This document shows, piece after piece, positions 6,556 to 7,390 of a DNA stretch of 7,390 bases. How positions within the stretch are numbered: the stretch's first letter is position 1; every line of letters begins with the position of its first letter. Source of the DNA: Thiotrichales bacterium (lineage in GTDB: Bacteria > Pseudomonadota > Gammaproteobacteria > Thiomicrospirales > Thiomicrospiraceae); contig JACXUQ010000059.1 of the NCBI GenBank assembly GCA_014763835.1, positions 1-7,390 on the forward strand, written 5' to 3'. The notes beneath the pieces were generated by a model. The model was not told the DNA's origin and did not search any database. It saw only the letters and a program-made list of their open reading frames with translations. The translations under genes were made by a program, and so were the position numbers.

Positions 6556-7390
6556 ACCGGTTTGCGCGTAATCAGATAGCCGCCGATAATAATCGGAATA
6601 ATCCCTGCCACCTGCGAAACGGTCGGCACCTCGTTCAATACCCAGTAAGCCAATCCCATCGTCATGGGCGGTGAAAATGCAAACAATGCATTGACCTTGG
6701 TGATCGGCAACAGATAGATCGCCTCGACCCACAGGACTTTGGCGACAAAAAACACCAGTAATCCGGTCAGCAGCAGCCACCCGGCCTGTTGAGAAATCTG
6801 CGCCCACGTCGGCTGAGGTTCCAACCAGATTGCCAGCACATAAATAAACGGCAGTGCTATGACGGATCTGACCAGCAACACGGTTTCGCTCGATACCTGC
6901 GCACGCGACTTTTTCTGGTAGAAATTGGCAATCGGTGCAATCATCGCCGCAATCAATACCAAACCATCCCCCAGCCGCAGACTGTAATCACTCTTCAACA
7001 GAACCAGCAATGCGCCAAGCGTCATCAATGCGGCACCGACAATATGCTTGAGTTGCAGGCTCTCTTCGGTTCGTCGCCCCAAAAACAGGTAGCTGAAGAG
7101 GATCTGCAAAAACAGGATAATCGCCACATTGGTGGCACTGGTGTATTGCAGCCCAACGAAGGTAAAGGCAAACAGCAGGGTGATAAACAGGCTCGTCATA
7201 CCCAGATTGAACCAGGCCTGCCGGTTTTTGATTTCATGCCGTTTTCCACGCCACAACCACCACACTCCCAGGCCGAGCGCCGCAACGACCAGACTGTAAA
7301 AATAGGCATGCAGTCCGCCTAGGGCGGCAACGGTAAAAGAGGCAAAGATGGGAAACCACGCCTCGATCAACGTCAGTCCCAGCGCATAGA
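6552..7390 (-). CDS. EamA/DMT family transporter (5' end outside window)
   Basis: Inner-membrane carrier of the drug/metabolite transporter superfamily; members export amino acids, nucleosides or other metabolites, and the substrate cannot be told from sequence. The frame is open to the window edge, with residues reading YALGLTLIEAWFP before the TTG at 7370, so the true start lies beyond 7390 and probably only a few residues are missing. About 278 residues are present, forming roughly ten hydrophobic segments in two repeated EamA halves. The end of the first half shows the family pattern (FVGLQYTSATNVAIILFLQ, then a charged loop, then GAALMTLGALLVLL), and the second ends VPTVSQVAGIIPIIIGGYLI, the usual final helix. 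It converges on lrgB, sharing TTAA at both stop codons. Confidence 0.9.
   Translation of the reverse strand, partial: YALGLTLIEAWFPIFASFTVAALGGLHAYFYSLVVAALGLGVWWLWRGKRHEIKNRQAWFNLGMTSLFITLLFAFTFVGLQYTSATNVAIILFLQILFSYLFLGRRTEESLQLKHIVGAALMTLGALLVLLKSDYSLRLGDGLVLIAAMIAPIANFYQKKSRAQVSSETVLLVRSVIALPFIYVLAIWLEPQPTWAQISQQAGWLLLTGLLVFFVAKVLWVEAIYLLPITKVNALFAFSPPMTMGLAYWVLNEVPTVSQVAGIIPIIIGGYLITRKPV

Noticed and set aside
6789..7322. 177-codon plus-strand open frame antisense to the EamA gene
   Set aside because: Gln/Arg/His-rich product is typical of antisense to a membrane protein gene; no ribosome site or family motif.

Overview
The window is a stretch of gammaproteobacterial chromosome. The RNase E fragment carries the zinc-link cysteines and a membrane-anchor helix like those of the E. 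coli enzyme, and the pseudouridine synthase is close to E. coli RluA over its whole length. Genus cannot be fixed from the sequence. Apart from small intergenic gaps the window is fully coding, and there is no sign of phage, insertion sequences, CRISPR, tRNA or rRNA.

Layout. Positions 1-1482 (+) hold the 3' two thirds of rne (RNase E), cut by the window start. A bidirectional UUCG-loop terminator separates it from a convergent low-molecular-weight protein tyrosine phosphatase (1598-2083, -). A 56 bp divergent gap leads to rluA (2140-2820, +). Next come two unrecognised genes in one probable operon: a very acidic soluble protein (2895-4040) and a single-pass membrane protein with coiled coils on both sides of the membrane (4076-5314). 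A strong GNRA-loop terminator at 5347-5388 closes that operon. Then follow lrgA and lrgB (5483-6555, +), which overlap by 4 bases. The window ends in a convergent EamA-type transporter (6552-7390, -) whose 5' end lies outside.

The RNase E, RluA, phosphatase, LrgAB and EamA genes are ordinary housekeeping or transport genes. The least explained part is the two-gene unit at 2895-5314. Its proteins share an alanine-rich helical module and a second short patch in swapped order, both have clear heptad coiled coils, and the unit is preceded by a sequence with the spacing and core bases of a sigma-54 (-24/-12) promoter. This suggests two proteins that work together, probably as a cytoplasmic scaffold and its membrane anchor, but their function is not known from the sequence. 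Four short EIDALL-like motifs in the acidic protein recall the CheY-binding N-terminus of FliM; this is a weak hint only.
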